Notes: generated by a model not told the origin, from the letters alone. 64,000 bases of DNA from an uncultured Oscillospiraceae bacterium (GCA_910584395.1 CAJUAS010000003.1:1-64000); one strand, 5' to 3'; counted from the stretch's first letter, positions 53,705-62,539 are shown. A program made the numbers and translations.

Positions 53705-53737
53705 CCCTTCAGCATCAAAACATAGGAGGGAAAACCA

Positions 53738-53887
53738 ATGGAACACGTCCGTACCTTGAACGGCGCCACTCTGAAGAAGAGCGCGGCCCACGGCGGCTGT
53801 GGCGAGTGCCAGACCTCTTGCCAGTCCGCCTGCAAGACCTCTTGCACGGTTGCCAACCAGAAGTGTGAGAACGAGGACAACCGCTGA
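53738..53887 (+). CDS. scfA: SCIFF ranthipeptide precursor
   Basis: 49-residue precursor with cysteines at 21, 24, 28, 32, 36 and 43, the six-cysteines-in-forty-five (SCIFF) pattern. The leader contains RTLNGATLKKSAAH, and core Thr/Ser residues alternate with Cys (CQTSCQSACKTSC). The radical SAM enzyme joins Cys sulfur to a side-chain carbon (thioether, ranthipeptide class). AGGAGGG precedes the ATG. The radical SAM maturase gene follows 77 bases on. Confidence 0.93.
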   Translation: MEHVRTLNGATLKKSAAHGGCGECQTSCQSACKTSCTVANQKCENEDNR

Positions 53888-53908
53888 TCAAAACCCGGCA
53901 CATTTAGG

Positions 53909-53940
53909 ATGGGGTGGGCCTGTGCCCGCCCCATTTCCTT
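53909..53940 (+). terminator. Partial terminator between scfA and scfB
   Basis: 11-bp stem (53909-53919 with 53924-53934, one GU pair), loop CTGT, followed by a weak T run (TTTCCTT). It probably lets only part of the transcription through, giving more peptide mRNA than maturase mRNA. Confidence 0.7.
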
Positions 53941-53964
53941 GTCTACGAAAGGAAGAAAACGAAC

Positions 53965-55308
53965 ATGGTACATACTTTTGAAGCTCTCGGCGTCTACATC
54001 GCCTGCGACGTCAACAGCGGCGCGGTCCATGTGCTGGACCGGGCAGGTTATGATACGCTGAACATGCTCATTGCGGCGCAGGGTCAAGAACCGGACTTTT
54101 CCGCCAAGCCCGCCGATGCCGGCCCGGCATGGGACGAACTGAAGGGCCTCTATGATGCGGGACTGCTTTTCACCAAAGACGACTACATTGACCCTCAGGC
54201 CGCCGCCTTGATGCAGCAGGATGCGCCCATCAAGGCTCTTTGCCTCCATGTGTCCCACGACTGCAACCTCCGCTGCCGCTATTGCTTTGCCTCCACCGGT
54301 GATTTTGGCACAGGGAAACGCATGACGATGAATTTTGAGACTGCCAAGCGGGCCATTGACTTCGTCATCGAAAAGTCGGGGCAGCGGCGCAACTTAGAGG
54401 TGGACTTCTTCGGCGGCGAGCCGCTGATGGCTATGGACACGGTGAAAAAGACGGTGGAATACGCCCGCTCCATTGAGAAAGAGCACGGCAAGAACTTCCG
54501 CTTTACCATCACCACCAACGGCGTGCTGCTGGATGACGAGACCATTGAGTACATCAACAAAGAGATGTCCAATGTGGTGCTCTCCTTGGACGGCCGGCCT
54601 GAAGTAAACGATTATATGCGGCCTACGGTGAACCAGAAGGGGAGTTACGAGGTCATTGTGCCCAAATTCCAAAAGTTAGTGGCAGGGCGGGGGACGAAGG
54701 ACTACTATGTCCGCGGCACCTTTACCCGCCATAATCTGGACTTTGCCAAAGACGTACTCCACTATGTGGAGCTTGGCTTCAAGCATATGTCCATGGAACC
54801 TGTGGTGTCCGATCCAAGCTGCGACTGGGCGTTGAGGGAGGAGGATGTCCCCGCCATTGAAGCGGAGTATGAGCACTTGGCGGAAGCCCTGCGCGCCCAT
54901 CCGGAGGCGAATTTCTTCCATTTCAACGTAGATCTAGCCCAAGGGCCTTGCGTTATCAAACGCCTGCGGGGATGCGGGGCAGGGTGTGAGTATGTGGCCA
55001 TCACCCCGGACGGAGATATCTATCCCTGCCATCAATTTGTGGGGAATGACGAATTTCTGTTGGGCAACCTTTATGAAGGCACATTCCGGCGGGAGCTGTC
55101 CAAAAAATTTGCCGGGTTGAACATCTATACCAGAGAAAAATGCAAGGACTGTTGGGCGCGTTTTTATTGCAGCGGCGGGTGCAGCGCGTCCAATCTGGCG
55201 GTAAACGGCGATATTAAAGTGCCCCACGAGGTGGGCTGCGCGCTGGAGCGTAAACGGCTGGAATGTGCCATTGCATTGAAGGCGATCAAAGCGGGAATGT
55301 CAGATTGA
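53965..55308 (+). CDS. scfB: SCIFF radical SAM maturase
   Basis: 447 residues from the ATG at 53965 (AAAGGAAG upstream). The N-terminal 85 residues form the peptide-recognition (RRE-like) domain. The radical SAM cluster is C100-x3-C104-x2-C107 (CNLRCRYC). The C-terminal SPASM domain has many cysteines (CGAGCEY, CKDCWARFYCSGGC). Installs thioether bonds in the SCIFF peptide just upstream. Confidence 0.93.
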   Translation: MVHTFEALGVYIACDVNSGAVHVLDRAGYDTLNMLIAAQGQEPDFSAKPADAGPAWDELKGLYDAGLLFTKDDYIDPQAAALMQQDAPIKALCLHVSHDCNLRCRYCFASTGDFGTGKRMTMNFETAKRAIDFVIEKSGQRRNLEVDFFGGEPLMAMDTVKKTVEYARSIEKEHGKNFRFTITTNGVLLDDETIEYINKEMSNVVLSLDGRPEVNDYMRPTVNQKGSYEVIVPKFQKLVAGRGTKDYYVRGTFTRHNLDFAKDVLHYVELGFKHMSMEPVVSDPSCDWALREEDVPAIEAEYEHLAEALRAHPEANFFHFNVDLAQGPCVIKRLRGCGAGCEYVAITPDGDIYPCHQFVGNDEFLLGNLYEGTFRRELSKKFAGLNIYTREKCKDCWARFYCSGGCSASNLAVNGDIKVPHEVGCALERKRLECAIALKAIKAGMSD

Positions 55309-55328
55309 CATATGTCCAACTGAAATAG

Positions 55329-55367
55329 AAAAGCCGCTCATTTCAAGATGAAATGAGCGGCTTTTTC
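55329..55367 (+). terminator. Terminator of the scf locus
   Basis: 14-bp stem (55332-55345 with 55349-55362), three-base loop, A run before and five T after; also able to stop minus-strand transcripts. Confidence 0.9.
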
Positions 55368-55368
55368 G

Positions 55369-55529
55369 CAATATGTGGGTGGGCTGCTCAGAGGGGGAAC
55401 ACCACATCTTGTGAGGCCGGCAAAAGGGGGGCTGTCCGGCTGTTTCTCTTTGTTTCTGCGGTTTACATAATGCAATTAACATAAAGCATTGACATAATTA
55501 CCAAAAATGAAAAACTTGCCATGAAACGC
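55369..55529 (+). other. Gene-free stretch before the proC promoter
   Basis: 161 bases with no reading frame I would accept. A weak hairpin GCCGG / CCGGC lies near 55416-55441. I do not recognise a known RNA family here. Confidence 0.4.
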
Positions 55530-55558
55530 TTGAAAGGTAAGAAAATTCGCGGTATAGT
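55530..55558 (+). promoter_or_regulatory. SigA-type promoter of proC
   Basis: TTGAAA (55530-55535), 17-base spacer, TATAGT (55553-55558). Confidence 0.65.
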
Positions 55559-55591
55559 ATCCATAACATAACAGCGAGGTGACCCAAGCGA

Positions 55592-56383
55592 ATGACCCTT
55601 GGTTTTATCGGCGCAGGGAATATGGTAACCGCCATATTGAGCGGCGTGTTCAAACAGGGGTTGGCTCGGCCGGAGGATATTTGGCTGTCCAACCGCTCAC
55701 AAGAGAAGCTCCTCCCTTGGGCGGAAAAGGGCGTTCATGTGACAACGGATAATGCCGTTGTGGCAGAAAACGCCCAACTCATCGTCTTGGGGGTAAAGCC
55801 TCAGGTGTTCGATGAGGTACTTCCTCAAGTCGCCCCTCACGCCGCTGGGAAGTGTATTCTTTCCATTGCGGCGGGGATCTCTTCAGGATACCTCAAGGAA
55901 CGCCTGCCCGGCGCGCTGGTGACCAGAGCCATTCCGAACACACCTATGAAGTTAGGCTTGGGTGCGACGGTGGTGGCGGAAGCGCCGGAAGTGCCGGCCG
56001 CGCTTTTTGAGACGGTGTGCGCGCTCTTTTCTGCGGCGGGCAAGATTGCGGTGATCCCCGAAGCGCAGATGGACGATTTTATCGCCGTCAGCGGCTCCAG
56101 CCCCGCCTTTTTCTTCCGTATGGCAGGGGCGATGGTGGACGCAGCCAAAGCTGCTGGGATCGACGAGACCTTGGCCCTTCAAATGGCGGCGCAGACCATG
56201 GCCGGCTCTGCGGCGATGCTCACCGAGAGCGGCTTGACCGCCCAAGAGCTGACCCGGCAGGTATGCTCTCCCGGCGGGACAACGCTGGCGGCGTTGACTG
56301 CTTTTGACGAGTTCCGCTTTGAGGACATGATCGGAGAGGCCGCAAGGCGGTGCGCCCAACGCTCCCGGGAACTGGGTAAGTAG
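55592..56383 (+). CDS. proC: Pyrroline-5-carboxylate reductase
   Basis: Last step of proline synthesis. 263 residues. The N-terminal NAD(P) motif is GFIGAGNMVTAI. The C-terminal ProC signature reads LTAQELTRQVCSPGGTTLAAL, and SGSSPAFFF marks the dimer/catalytic domain. AGGTGAC precedes the ATG. Confidence 0.94.
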   Translation: MTLGFIGAGNMVTAILSGVFKQGLARPEDIWLSNRSQEKLLPWAEKGVHVTTDNAVVAENAQLIVLGVKPQVFDEVLPQVAPHAAGKCILSIAAGISSGYLKERLPGALVTRAIPNTPMKLGLGATVVAEAPEVPAALFETVCALFSAAGKIAVIPEAQMDDFIAVSGSSPAFFFRMAGAMVDAAKAAGIDETLALQMAAQTMAGSAAMLTESGLTAQELTRQVCSPGGTTLAALTAFDEFRFEDMIGEAARRCAQRSRELGK

Positions 56384-56432
56384 CGCTTCTAAACGGACAG
56401 CTTGTCTCATAGGCTTGGACGAGGTGAGACAA

Positions 56433-57038
56433 GTGATCAAAAGGCGCAGGGTGCGCGGCGGAGCGGGACTGGACACGGCGGCGTCGGCGGTGAACACCGC
56501 CGCTTTTGCAGCGGGTGCTGTAGGCGGTTTTTTGCTTTGCTGGTGGCTGTTGAACAGAGGGGATCTTGCCGCAGAGCGGATGCTGAGCGGCTATTCTTTG
56601 GCGCTGGATGCCCGGGTGGGCGTCGTCAGCTTTTGGGAGACCCTGTGGGATGTGGGCCGGTGGCCCTTGCTGGTATGGCTTCTGGGGTCGACCTCGCTGG
56701 GACGGAGGATGATACCGTTTGTCTTTGCGGCAAGAGGGTTTTTCCTCAGCTTCGCAGTGGCGGGACTGTCGGTGGCCTCTGAAGGGGGCGTTTTACTGGC
56801 CTTTTGCCTCTTTGGGCTGGGCGCGATGGTTTCCCTGCCTGTGCTGTTCCTGTTGGGAAATCAAAGCTGGGAGATGTCGGGGCGCATCCGCGGGAGGCTT
56901 TTCGCAACCTTGAGCGACTATCCCAACGAATACTGGTTTCGCAGTCTGATCGCTCTGGGCGGCATCGCGGCCTGCGCACTGGCGGAATATTGGCTTCTTC
57001 CGGTGATCTTGCGGCGGCTTGGGCCGCTGTTGGTTTGA
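56433..57038 (+). CDS. spoIIM: Putative stage II sporulation protein M
   Basis: 201 residues from a GTG at 56433, preceded by GAGGTGA; a TTG at 56415 would add six codons but lacks a site. Four to five membrane helices. Length matches SpoIIM (about 200-215), and the gene lies next to xerD, as spoIIM does in Bacillus. Direct motif evidence is thin. SpoIIM would recruit SpoIIP/SpoIID for engulfment. Confidence 0.55.
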   Translation: MIKRRRVRGGAGLDTAASAVNTAAFAAGAVGGFLLCWWLLNRGDLAAERMLSGYSLALDARVGVVSFWETLWDVGRWPLLVWLLGSTSLGRRMIPFVFAARGFFLSFAVAGLSVASEGGVLLAFCLFGLGAMVSLPVLFLLGNQSWEMSGRIRGRLFATLSDYPNEYWFRSLIALGGIAACALAEYWLLPVILRRLGPLLV

Positions 57039-57065
57039 ATAAAAGCAAGAAAGGTGGTGGACAAC

Positions 57066-57944
57066 ATGAATGAAGTGGAGCTTTTTGAGACCTATCTTCG
57101 GGAGGAGAAGGGGTCTTCTCAAAATACCATCAGCTCCTATCTGCGTGACGTCCACCAGTTTACTGCTTGGCTGAAAGAGGAACGCCTGCCTGTGGCCAAG
57201 GCAAAGACCGAGGATATTGAGCGTTATACCCGTCATTTGAGCGGCATGGGGAAGTCCACTGCCACCATTACCCGCTGCGTTGCGTCCCTCAAATCCTTTT
57301 ACGGTTTTCTGCAGCGGGAGGGGAAGGTAAAGACCAACCCCGCCCGTCAGGTGACCACCGATAAGGTGGAGCATAAGCTCCCCAATATCCTCACCAGCCG
57401 CGAGGTGGAGCTGTTTTTGGAGCAGCCCCGCTGCGTGGACGCCAAGGGCTACCGGGATAAGGCCATGCTGGAGCTTCTTTATGCCACCGGCATCCGGGTC
57501 ACCGAGCTGATCGATCTGGAGATCGGCAGCGTCAACTTGGCTGCCGGCGTGATCCGCTGCGTGAGCAAGGGGAAGGAACGGATCATTCCCCTCTATCCCA
57601 CGGCGGTGAAGGCGCTGTCGGAATATATCAAGAATGTCCGCCCTCAATTGGTGGACGATCCCAACGAGACGGCTCTGTTTGTCAACATGAGCGGAGAGAG
57701 AATGAGCCGTCAAGGCTTCTGGAAGCTGATCAAGCACTATCAGGACTTGGCGGGGATCAAAAAGGAGATCACCCCCCAGATCCTGCGGCACTCTTTTGCC
57801 ACGCACCTGCTGGAAAACGGCGCAGATCTGCGCTCCATTCAGGAAATGCTGGGTCACGCGGACATCTCCTCCACCCAGATCTATACCCATCTGGTGAGCC
57901 AGCGGCTGAAGGACGTTTACGCCAAGGCCCACCCAAGGGCGTAG
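57066..57944 (+). CDS. xerD: Tyrosine recombinase XerD-like
   Basis: 292 residues from the ATG at 57066 (GGTGG upstream). N-terminal SAM-like core-binding domain (ETYLREEKGSSQNTISSYLRDV), then the catalytic domain with YATGIRVTELIDL (Arg I), the Lys in CVSKGKERIIPL, LRHSFATHLLENG (HxxR), LGHADISSTQIYTH (His/Trp position) and the nucleophile Tyr in that motif. Resolves chromosome dimers; the spoIIM-xerD context supports the housekeeping role over a phage integrase. Confidence 0.9.
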   Translation: MNEVELFETYLREEKGSSQNTISSYLRDVHQFTAWLKEERLPVAKAKTEDIERYTRHLSGMGKSTATITRCVASLKSFYGFLQREGKVKTNPARQVTTDKVEHKLPNILTSREVELFLEQPRCVDAKGYRDKAMLELLYATGIRVTELIDLEIGSVNLAAGVIRCVSKGKERIIPLYPTAVKALSEYIKNVRPQLVDDPNETALFVNMSGERMSRQGFWKLIKHYQDLAGIKKEITPQILRHSFATHLLENGADLRSIQEMLGHADISSTQIYTHLVSQRLKDVYAKAHPRA

Positions 57945-57962
57945 GGGAACGGGGCGAGACAC

Positions 57963-58832
57963 ATGAATGTTCTGGTGCTTGGCGGAACGCGCTTTTTCGG
58001 GATTCCCATGGTCAACGAACTTTTGAGACGCGGGCATCAGGTCACCATCGCTACCAGAGGGCTTGCTTTAGACGAATATAAAGAGAACGTAAAACGGATT
58101 GTGTTCGATCATACTGACGGGCAGAGTGTGAAACGCGCCTTGAGGGGCAGATATTACGACGTAGCCATCGACAAAATTGCCTATTGCTCCAACGATGTCA
58201 GGCGCATACTGGATGTACTGGAATGTGAGAGGTATATTCTTATGTCCAGCACGGCGGTGTATGCGCCGAAGCATATTGATACAAGGGAATCGGAATTTGA
58301 TCCGGCTGCCCAAGCGCTTGTATGGGGAGAGCGAAGCGACTTCTCCTATGAGGAGGGTAAGCGTCAAGCTGAACGCGCGCTACAGCAAAGGTTTCCCAAC
58401 AGGAACTGGCTCGCGGTCAGGTATCCCTTTGTAATAGGGAAGGACGATTACACCAAACGGTTGTTGTTCTATGTTGAACATATCATAAAATCCATCCCTA
58501 TGAGAATTGACAATTTGGACGCTCAAATGGGATATATTCGCTCTGATGAAGCAGGAAAGTTTCTGGCCTTCTTGGCTGATCAGAACGTGACAGGCGCAAT
58601 CAATGCAAGCGCGGAGGGAACGGTCTCGCTCGGCGAGGTTATATCGTATGTCGAAAAGAAAACAGGGAGGAAAGCTGTTTTCAGCTCCTTGGGGGATGCC
58701 GCTCCATACAATGGCGAGTCGGCCTACAGCATCAATACGGGCCGGGCAAAAGAACTGGGCTTCTGTTTTTCCATCCTTCAGGATTGGATATACGGACTTT
58801 TAGACTATTACATTCAGTCGCTGGGCGGGTGA
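57963..58832 (+). CDS. NAD-dependent epimerase/dehydratase-like protein
   Basis: 289 residues of extended SDR type. The nucleotide motif LGGTRFFG is a shortened GxxGxxG. SSTAVYAPK is the catalytic serine region and SYEEGKRQAE the YxxxK. Similar to the isoflavone-reductase-like/RNA-binding group of SDRs, so it may be non-catalytic. Substrate unknown. GC is noticeably lower than in xerD and rpmB, which flank it, so it may be a later arrival. Confidence 0.75.
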   Translation: MNVLVLGGTRFFGIPMVNELLRRGHQVTIATRGLALDEYKENVKRIVFDHTDGQSVKRALRGRYYDVAIDKIAYCSNDVRRILDVLECERYILMSSTAVYAPKHIDTRESEFDPAAQALVWGERSDFSYEEGKRQAERALQQRFPNRNWLAVRYPFVIGKDDYTKRLLFYVEHIIKSIPMRIDNLDAQMGYIRSDEAGKFLAFLADQNVTGAINASAEGTVSLGEVISYVEKKTGRKAVFSSLGDAAPYNGESAYSINTGRAKELGFCFSILQDWIYGLLDYYIQSLGG

Positions 58833-58850
58833 AACACCAGAAAAAAAGAC

Positions 58851-58879
58851 TTGCATTTTGGGAAAAGATATGATATCAT
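58851..58879 (+). promoter_or_regulatory. SigA-type promoter of rpmB
   Basis: TTGCAT (58851-58856), 17-base spacer, TATCAT (58874-58879), which lies within the palindrome listed next. Confidence 0.6.
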
Positions 58880-58883
58880 ATCT
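58866..58883 (+). repeat. Perfect 18-base palindrome over the rpmB -10
   Basis: AGATATGAT followed by its exact reverse complement ATCATATCT. It overlaps the spacer and -10, consistent with an operator; regulator unknown. Confidence 0.65.
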
Positions 58884-58945
58884 CGTGATGTTTTGAGCGC
58901 TGTCTGTTTCAGCGTCAGTTTTTGACCAGCGAGGAGGGAAATTTG

Positions 58946-59134
58946 ATGGCTAAGTGCGCTTACTGCGAGAAGGCTCTGGTGTTCGGGAACCAAGTGTCCC
59001 ACTCCCACCGCCGCTCCAACCGCCCGTGGAAGCCTAATCTCAAGCGAGTGAAGGCGATCGTGGACGGTTCCCCCAAGCACGTGTATGTCTGCACCCGTTG
59101 CCTCCGTTCCGGCAAGGTCACCCGCGCGGTGTGA
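58946..59134 (+). CDS. rpmB: Ribosomal protein bL28
   Basis: 62 residues. Zinc-type L28 with two CxxC knuckles (CAYC near the start, CTRC near the end) and HSHRRSNRPWKPNL, the family signature. AGGAGGG precedes the ATG. Monocistronic, with its own promoter and terminator. Confidence 0.96.
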   Translation: MAKCAYCEKALVFGNQVSHSHRRSNRPWKPNLKRVKAIVDGSPKHVYVCTRCLRSGKVTRAV

Positions 59135-59180
59135 TCCCGGACGTACCGGCACATTGATACAACAGCACATACGTCTAAAG

Positions 59181-59206
59181 AAGCCGCCGCTGGGCGGCTT
59201 TTTTAG
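59181..59206 (+). terminator. Terminator of rpmB
   Basis: 8-bp stem (59181-59188 with 59193-59200), GCTG loop, T run to about 59204. Confidence 0.88.
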
Positions 59207-59218
59207 TGCTCGAAAGGG

Positions 59219-59248
59219 TTGACGAATGGGCGGAAAAAGGTGTATACT
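59219..59248 (+). promoter_or_regulatory. SigA-type promoter of the topoisomerase B gene
   Basis: TTGACG (59219-59224), 18-base spacer, TATACT (59243-59248), about 53 bases before the ATG. Confidence 0.65.
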
Positions 59249-59301
59249 ACCACATATAGTGTATTTGTGGAAATTTTGCCACAAGAGAGGGGTTTGCTGA
59301 T

Positions 59302-61284
59302 ATGCCGACAAAGGGCAAACAGTATGACAACGAATCGATCTCCTCCCTGAAGGGAGCAGACCGCGTCCGAAAGCGTCCGGGGGTCATTTTTGGCTCGGAT
59401 GGACTGGATGGCTGCCAGCACGCAGTTTTTGAGATCATGTCCAATGCCATCGACGAAGCGCGGGAGGGCCATGGCGAGTTGATCATTGTCACCCGCTTTG
59501 CCGACCGCTCCGTTCAGGTGGAGGACTTTGGCCGGGGATGCCCGGTGGACTGGAATGAGAAGGAAGGCCGCTATAACTGGGAGCTGGTGTTTTGTGAGTT
59601 GTACGCCGGCGGCAAGTATGACGCCGAGGGGGAAAACTATGAGTATTCCTTGGGCCTCAACGGCCTTGGCTCTTGCGCCACCCAGTACGCCAGCGAATAT
59701 TTTGACGCCACCATCTACCGGGACGGCTTTGAATATAAGCTGCACTTTGAAAAGGGCGAAAATATCGGCGGACTGCAAAAGACCCCCACCGACCGGAAAA
59801 AGACTGGGTCTATCTTCCGCTGGAAGCCCGATTTGGAGGTCTTTACCGACATCAACATTCCCGCCGCCTACTATGTGGACGTGATGAAGCGTCAGGCGGT
59901 GGTCAACGCCGGGGTCACCTTCCGTTTCCGGGACGAGGTGGACGGCAAGTTCGCCACTCAGGACTTCCGTTATGAAAACGGCATCATCGACTATGTCGCC
60001 GAGCTGGCAGGGGAGAAGAGCCTGACCGCCCCTGTATTTTGGCAGACGGAACGCCGCGGCCGCGACAGGGAGGATAAGCCGGAGTATAAAGTAAAGCTCT
60101 CGGTGTCCTTCTGCTTCTCCAACACGGTGCAGGTCATCGAGCATTATCACAACTCCTCTTGGCTGGAGCACGGCGGCTCGCCGGAAAAGGCCATGCGCTC
60201 GGCCTTTGTCTCCGCCATCGACGGTTATTTGCGCGCGCAGGGGAAGTATCAGAAAAACGAGAGCAAAATCACCTTCAACGATATTCAGGACGCGCTGGTG
60301 CTGGTCTCCAACAACTTCTCCACCCAGACAAGCTACGAGAACCAGACCAAAAAGGCCATCAACAACAAGTTTGTTCAGGATGCTATGGCAGAGTTCCTCC
60401 GCGCTCAGCTGGAGGTCTACTTCATCGAAAACCCCTTCGATGCGGAGAAGATCGCCGAGCAGGTGTTGGTCAATAAGCGCAGTCGTGAATCGGCGGAAAA
60501 AGCCCGGCTCAACATCAAAAAGAAGCTGTCCGGCAGCGTAGACATTGCCAACCGGGTGCAGAAGTTTGTGGACTGCCGCACCAAGGATACCGAACGGCGG
60601 GAGCTTTACATCGTGGAGGGCGACTCGGCCTTGGGCAGCGTCAAACTCTCCCGGGATGCGGAGTTTCAGGGCATTATGCCGGTGCGGGGCAAGATCTTGA
60701 ACTGCCTCAAGGCGGATTTCGGTAAAATCTTCAAAAGCGAGATCATCACCGATCTGATGAAGGTGTTGGGGTGCGGGGTCGAGGTGCAGAATAAGCACGT
60801 CAAGGATCTGGCAGCCTTTGACCTGATGAACCTGCGCTGGAGTAAAATCGTCATCTGTACCGACGCCGACGTGGACGGCTATCAGATCCGCACGCTGATC
60901 CTGACTATGCTCTACCGTCTGGTGCCTACCCTCATTGAACGGGGCTACGTGTATATCGCGGAATCCCCCCTCTATGAGATCACCTATAAGGAAAAAACGT
61001 GGTTTGCCTACACCGACAAGGAGAAAAACGACATTGTCAACGGTGAGTTGAAGGGGAAGAAGTGCACCATCAACCGCTCCAAGGGCTTGGGCGAGAACGA
61101 GCCGGACATGATGTGGCTCACCACCATGAACCCGGAGACCCGCCGCCTCATCAAGGTCATGCCCGAGGATGCCGAACGCACCAGCGAGATCTTTGACCTT
61201 CTATTGGGCGACAACCTCCAAGGCCGCAAGGACCACATTGCTGACAACGGATATAAGTATTTGGAGTTGGCAGATATTTCATAA
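59302..61284 (+). CDS. Divergent type IIA topoisomerase B subunit (GyrB/ParE-like)
   Basis: 660 residues. GHKL ATPase motifs EIMSNAIDEAREG (N48) and GLNGLGS; transducer domain; TOPRIM with EGDSA (E439) and DADVDG (D521, D523, D525). Sequence is unlike standard GyrB/ParE in places: RPGVIFGS for RPGMYIGS and LGLNGLGSCATQ for GGLHGVGASVVN. All catalytic acids are kept. The A subunit gene that usually follows is absent; icd comes next 18 bases on. Likely the clostridial second topoisomerase B; the partner is not in view. Confidence 0.85.
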   Translation: MPTKGKQYDNESISSLKGADRVRKRPGVIFGSDGLDGCQHAVFEIMSNAIDEAREGHGELIIVTRFADRSVQVEDFGRGCPVDWNEKEGRYNWELVFCELYAGGKYDAEGENYEYSLGLNGLGSCATQYASEYFDATIYRDGFEYKLHFEKGENIGGLQKTPTDRKKTGSIFRWKPDLEVFTDINIPAAYYVDVMKRQAVVNAGVTFRFRDEVDGKFATQDFRYENGIIDYVAELAGEKSLTAPVFWQTERRGRDREDKPEYKVKLSVSFCFSNTVQVIEHYHNSSWLEHGGSPEKAMRSAFVSAIDGYLRAQGKYQKNESKITFNDIQDALVLVSNNFSTQTSYENQTKKAINNKFVQDAMAEFLRAQLEVYFIENPFDAEKIAEQVLVNKRSRESAEKARLNIKKKLSGSVDIANRVQKFVDCRTKDTERRELYIVEGDSALGSVKLSRDAEFQGIMPVRGKILNCLKADFGKIFKSEIITDLMKVLGCGVEVQNKHVKDLAAFDLMNLRWSKIVICTDADVDGYQIRTLILTMLYRLVPTLIERGYVYIAESPLYEITYKEKTWFAYTDKEKNDIVNGELKGKKCTINRSKGLGENEPDMMWLTTMNPETRRLIKVMPEDAERTSEIFDLLLGDNLQGRKDHIADNGYKYLELADIS

Positions 61285-61302
61285 TGATGAAAGGAGAAAC
61301 CC

Positions 61303-62502
61303 GTGGATAAAATTCAAATGACCACCCCCTTGGTGGAGATGGACGGGGATGAGATGACCCGTATTATCTGGCAGCAGATCAAGGACACTCTGATCCTGCC
61401 CTATGTAGATTTGAAAACTGAATACTACGATCTGAGCCTCCCGGAACGGGAGAAGACTGGCGATCAGGTGACCATCGACGCGGCCAATGCTATTGACCGC
61501 TATGGCGTTGGTGTCAAGTGCGCTACCATTACCCCCAACGCCCAGCGGGTGGAGGAATACAAGCTCTCCCGGATGTGGAAATCCCCCAACGGGACGATCC
61601 GCGCCATTCTGGATGGTACGGTGTTCCGTGCGCCCATCATGGTCAAGGGTATCTCCCCGGTGGTGAAAAACTGGAAAAAGCCGATCACCATTGCCCGCCA
61701 CGCCTACGGCGATGTATACCGCGCCGCCGAAATGCGGGTGGAGGGGCCGGGAACAGCCAAGCTGGTTTTTGTGGACGAAAACGGTAAGACCACCGAGCAG
61801 ACCATCTTCGACTTCCACAGCGACGGCGTGCTTCAGGGCCAGTACAATCTGGATTCCTCCATCCTGTCCTTTGCCCGTTCCTGCTTCCAGTACGCTCTGG
61901 ACACCAAGCAGGATCTGTGGTTTTCCACCAAGGACACCATTTCCAAGCAATACGACCACCATTTCAAGGATATTTTTGCCGAAATCTATAAGAACAAGTA
62001 CAAAGAGCAGTTTGAAAAGAACGGCCTGACCTATTTTTACACCCTGATCGACGATGCGGTGGCCCGTGTCATCCGCAGCGAGGGCGGTTATATCTGGGCG
62101 TGCAAGAACTACGACGGCGACGTGATGAGCGATATGGTCTCCACCGCCTTTGGGTCTCTGGCGATGATGACCTCAGTGCTGGTCAGCCCGGACGGCAAGT
62201 ATGAATATGAGGCCGCCCACGGTACGGTCACCCGTCACTACTACCGCCACCTCAAGGGGGAGCAGACCTCTACCAATCCCATGGCGACGCTGTTTGCTTG
62301 GACAGGCGCGCTGGCCAAGCGGGGGGAGCTGGACGGCAATGGGGCGCTGGTGGAATTTGCCCGCCGTCTGGAGCAGGCTGCCATCGAAACCATCGAATCC
62401 GGCGTGATGACCGGCGATCTGGCCGGGCTTTGGGAAGGGGAGACCCCCGCCCAAAAGGTGACCACACAGGGCTTTATGGACGCGGTGGCTTCGCGGCTTT
62501 GA
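61303..62502 (+). CDS. icd: NADP-dependent isocitrate dehydrogenase, eukaryote-like
   Basis: 399 residues from a GTG preceded by AAAGGAG. The N-terminus TTPLVEMDGDEMTRIIWQ, SPNGTIRAILDGTVFRAPI and AAHGTVTRHYYRH mark the type II (homodimeric, eukaryote-like) class. Converts isocitrate to 2-oxoglutarate and yields NADPH. Acquired or ancestral eukaryote-like forms are common in anaerobic gut Firmicutes. Ends at the hairpin before rubrerythrin. Confidence 0.92.
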   Translation: MDKIQMTTPLVEMDGDEMTRIIWQQIKDTLILPYVDLKTEYYDLSLPEREKTGDQVTIDAANAIDRYGVGVKCATITPNAQRVEEYKLSRMWKSPNGTIRAILDGTVFRAPIMVKGISPVVKNWKKPITIARHAYGDVYRAAEMRVEGPGTAKLVFVDENGKTTEQTIFDFHSDGVLQGQYNLDSSILSFARSCFQYALDTKQDLWFSTKDTISKQYDHHFKDIFAEIYKNKYKEQFEKNGLTYFYTLIDDAVARVIRSEGGYIWACKNYDGDVMSDMVSTAFGSLAMMTSVLVSPDGKYEYEAAHGTVTRHYYRHLKGEQTSTNPMATLFAWTGALAKRGELDGNGALVEFARRLEQAAIETIESGVMTGDLAGLWEGETPAQKVTTQGFMDAVASRL

Positions 62503-62539
62503 GATAGTTTAATGAATATTTTTTCCTTTCAGCGCACAT

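Noticed and set aside
55369..55529. Possible small RNA before proC
   Set aside because: Only a weak five-pair hairpin; no promoter-terminator pair of its own is visible.
57066..57944. xerD read as a phage or transposon integrase
   Set aside because: Normal XerD length and motifs and the neighbour spoIIM candidate; no att repeats or phage genes nearby.
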